Shown here: positions 4,951-5,638 of the stretch, piece by piece
Numbering within the stretch: the first letter of the stretch is position 1
Layout of the letters: every line of letters starts with the position of its first letter
Assembly (NCBI GenBank): GCA_021780415.1
Contig: JAJXYW010000209.1
Location: forward strand, 1 to 5,638
Length of the DNA: 5,638 bases
Reading direction: 5' to 3'
From: Acidobacteriota bacterium
Lineage (GTDB): Bacteria; Acidobacteriota; Terriglobia; Terriglobales; Acidobacteriaceae
Translations under genes and position numbers: made by a program
The notes under the pieces: model-generated
What the model saw: only the letters and a program-made list of their open reading frames with translations
Told to the model about the DNA's origin: nothing
Database searches by the model: none

Positions 4951-5098
4951 CCCCCCACGAACTCGTAACTTCCACAAGTCCCCCTTTATCAGCCTTTCTT
5001 TCAATGCTTTAGGCCGAAAAGTTACCGGGGGGAGGGTCTCCGGGATTCAGCCTTGTTTCCCGCAATCTCTGGCAGCACCGCAACATCAGGATTCACGC
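4951..5098 (+). promoter_or_regulatory. Long spacer or leader before nuoE with a possible long-range stem
   Basis: This non-coding stretch is unusually long for the inside of a nuo operon. CCCCCC (4951-4956) and GTAACT (4965-4970) can pair in nested order with AGTTAC (5020-5025) and GGGGGG (5027-5032), with a one-sided bulge and a T/C-rich loop of about 49 bases. The nuoE Shine-Dalgarno sequence AGGA (5088-5091) lies seven bases before ATG 5099, outside this stem. I see no convincing -35/-10 pair. Its codon-free, lower-GC middle part argues against an overlooked gene. Confidence 0.4.
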
Positions 5099-5599
5099 AT
5101 GAGCGCCATCGCCAATACGATCTTCTCCCCCGAACTCGCCGCCCGCTTTGACAAGCTCGCCACGATCTACCCCCTCAAGCGCTCGGCGCTCGTTCCCATG
5201 CTGCTCTACGCGCAGGACGAGATCGGTTACGTCTCTGACGCCGTCGTCGCCGAGATTGCCCAGCGTCTCGACCTCCTCGAACTCGACGTACGCAATGTCC
5301 TCAGCTACTACTCCATGCTCCGCACCAAGCCCGCAGGGAAGTACAACGTGCAGGTCTGCACCAACATCTCCTGCATGCTCCGCGGAGGCTTCGAACTCCT
5401 CGACCACTGCAAGCACTCCCTCGGCATCGGCCACAAAGAGACCACGCCCGACGGGCTCTTCTCCCTTGAGGAAGTCGAGTGCATCGGAGCCTGCTGCTGG
5501 GCTCCCGCCGTCCAGGTCAACTACGACTTCCACGACGACCTCACGCCAGCCAAAATGGACGCAGTGCTCGACACCTATCGCACCCGCGAGACCAAGTAG
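5099..5599 (+). CDS. nuoE: NADH-quinone oxidoreductase subunit E (complex I, 24 kDa, 2Fe-2S)
   Basis: NuoE is a thioredoxin-fold ferredoxin of the NADH-oxidising N-module; with NuoF and NuoG it takes electrons from NADH and holds the off-path [2Fe-2S] cluster N1a. The 166-residue product is full length. The N-terminal helical part includes YPLKRSALVPMLLYAQ (24-39) and ends in VLSYYSMLRTKPAGKY (67-82). The four cluster ligands are intact: C87 and C92 (CTNISC) and C128 and C132 (CIGAC), with an extra adjacent cysteine at 133. ATG 5099 is preceded by AGGA at a seven-base spacing. It follows the small unknown gene after 166 bases and is probably followed by nuoF beyond the right edge. Codon use matches nuoA, nuoC and nuoD. 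Confidence 0.97.
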   Translation: MSAIANTIFSPELAARFDKLATIYPLKRSALVPMLLYAQDEIGYVSDAVVAEIAQRLDLLELDVRNVLSYYSMLRTKPAGKYNVQVCTNISCMLRGGFELLDHCKHSLGIGHKETTPDGLFSLEEVECIGACCWAPAVQVNYDFHDDLTPAKMDAVLDTYRTRETK

Positions 5600-5632
5600 C
5601 CCGGAAGAACGCGTAAACTGTAGCCCTACCGT

Positions 5633-5638
5633 AAGGAA
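5633..5638 (+). promoter_or_regulatory. Probable ribosome binding site of the next gene (nuoF expected)
   Basis: The window ends in AAGGAA, 33 bases after the nuoE stop codon, a good Shine-Dalgarno match. The usual nuo order makes nuoF the expected next gene, but no start codon is inside the window. Confidence 0.4.

Noticed and set aside
5033..5098. Promoter directly upstream of nuoE
   Set aside because: The TTG-containing stretch near 5053 has no acceptable -10 element at the right spacing.
1..5638. Mobile element, CRISPR array, tRNA, toxin-antitoxin or defence system
   Set aside because: No transposase or integrase motif, regularly spaced repeat array, cloverleaf or recognisable defence domain was found on either strand; apart from the small unknown gene, all coding sequence belongs to known housekeeping or pilus families.

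Overview
The window reads as two genomic backgrounds joined inside one gene. Positions 1 to about 1300 look like a Desulfuromonadales (Geobacter-type) deltaproteobacterium: the C-terminal third of a valyl-tRNA synthetase with CTG and CCG as preferred Leu and Pro codons, a spacer with a CCAGTCC heptamer repeat, and the start of a prepilin peptidase gene. From about 1300 to the end it looks like an acidobacterium, probably of the Terriglobia group: the rest of the prepilin peptidase and a respiratory complex I (nuo) operon, with CTC, CCC, GCC and other C-ending codons dominating. These assignments rest on protein resemblance and codon use read by eye, not on a database search. The shift falls at the conserved zinc-knuckle segment of the prepilin peptidase and keeps the frame, so the contig is either a chimeric assembly joined at a conserved stretch or a true homologous recombination between distant lineages. 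The assembly explanation is the more likely one.

Layout, all genes on the + strand: valS 3' part (1-983); a 113-base spacer with G-rich and C-rich repeats able to form G-quadruplexes on opposite strands; a prepilin peptidase with a TTG start (1097-2017); a likely sigma-70 promoter (2061-2089); nuoA (2101-2508); a 151-base spacer with a dispersed repeat and two hairpins; nuoC (2660-3166); nuoD (3166-4539, overlapping nuoC by one base); a second copy of the dispersed repeat; an unrecognised 101-residue gene (4627-4932); a 166-base spacer with inverted repeats; and nuoE (5099-5599). A Shine-Dalgarno-like AAGGAA at the right edge suggests that the next gene, probably nuoF, starts just outside.

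The nuo genes encode parts of the proton-pumping NADH:quinone oxidoreductase: NuoA in the membrane arm, NuoC and NuoD in the quinone-reducing connecting module, and NuoE in the NADH-oxidising module. nuoB, which normally lies between nuoA and nuoC, is missing from its place. The prepilin peptidase belongs to type IV pilus or type II secretion biogenesis and has no functional link to complex I. I found no RNA gene, CRISPR array, transposase or defence system. Nothing here supports a wholly new biological system; the most notable points are the chimeric joint, the missing nuoB, the small unknown gene and the structured spacers.
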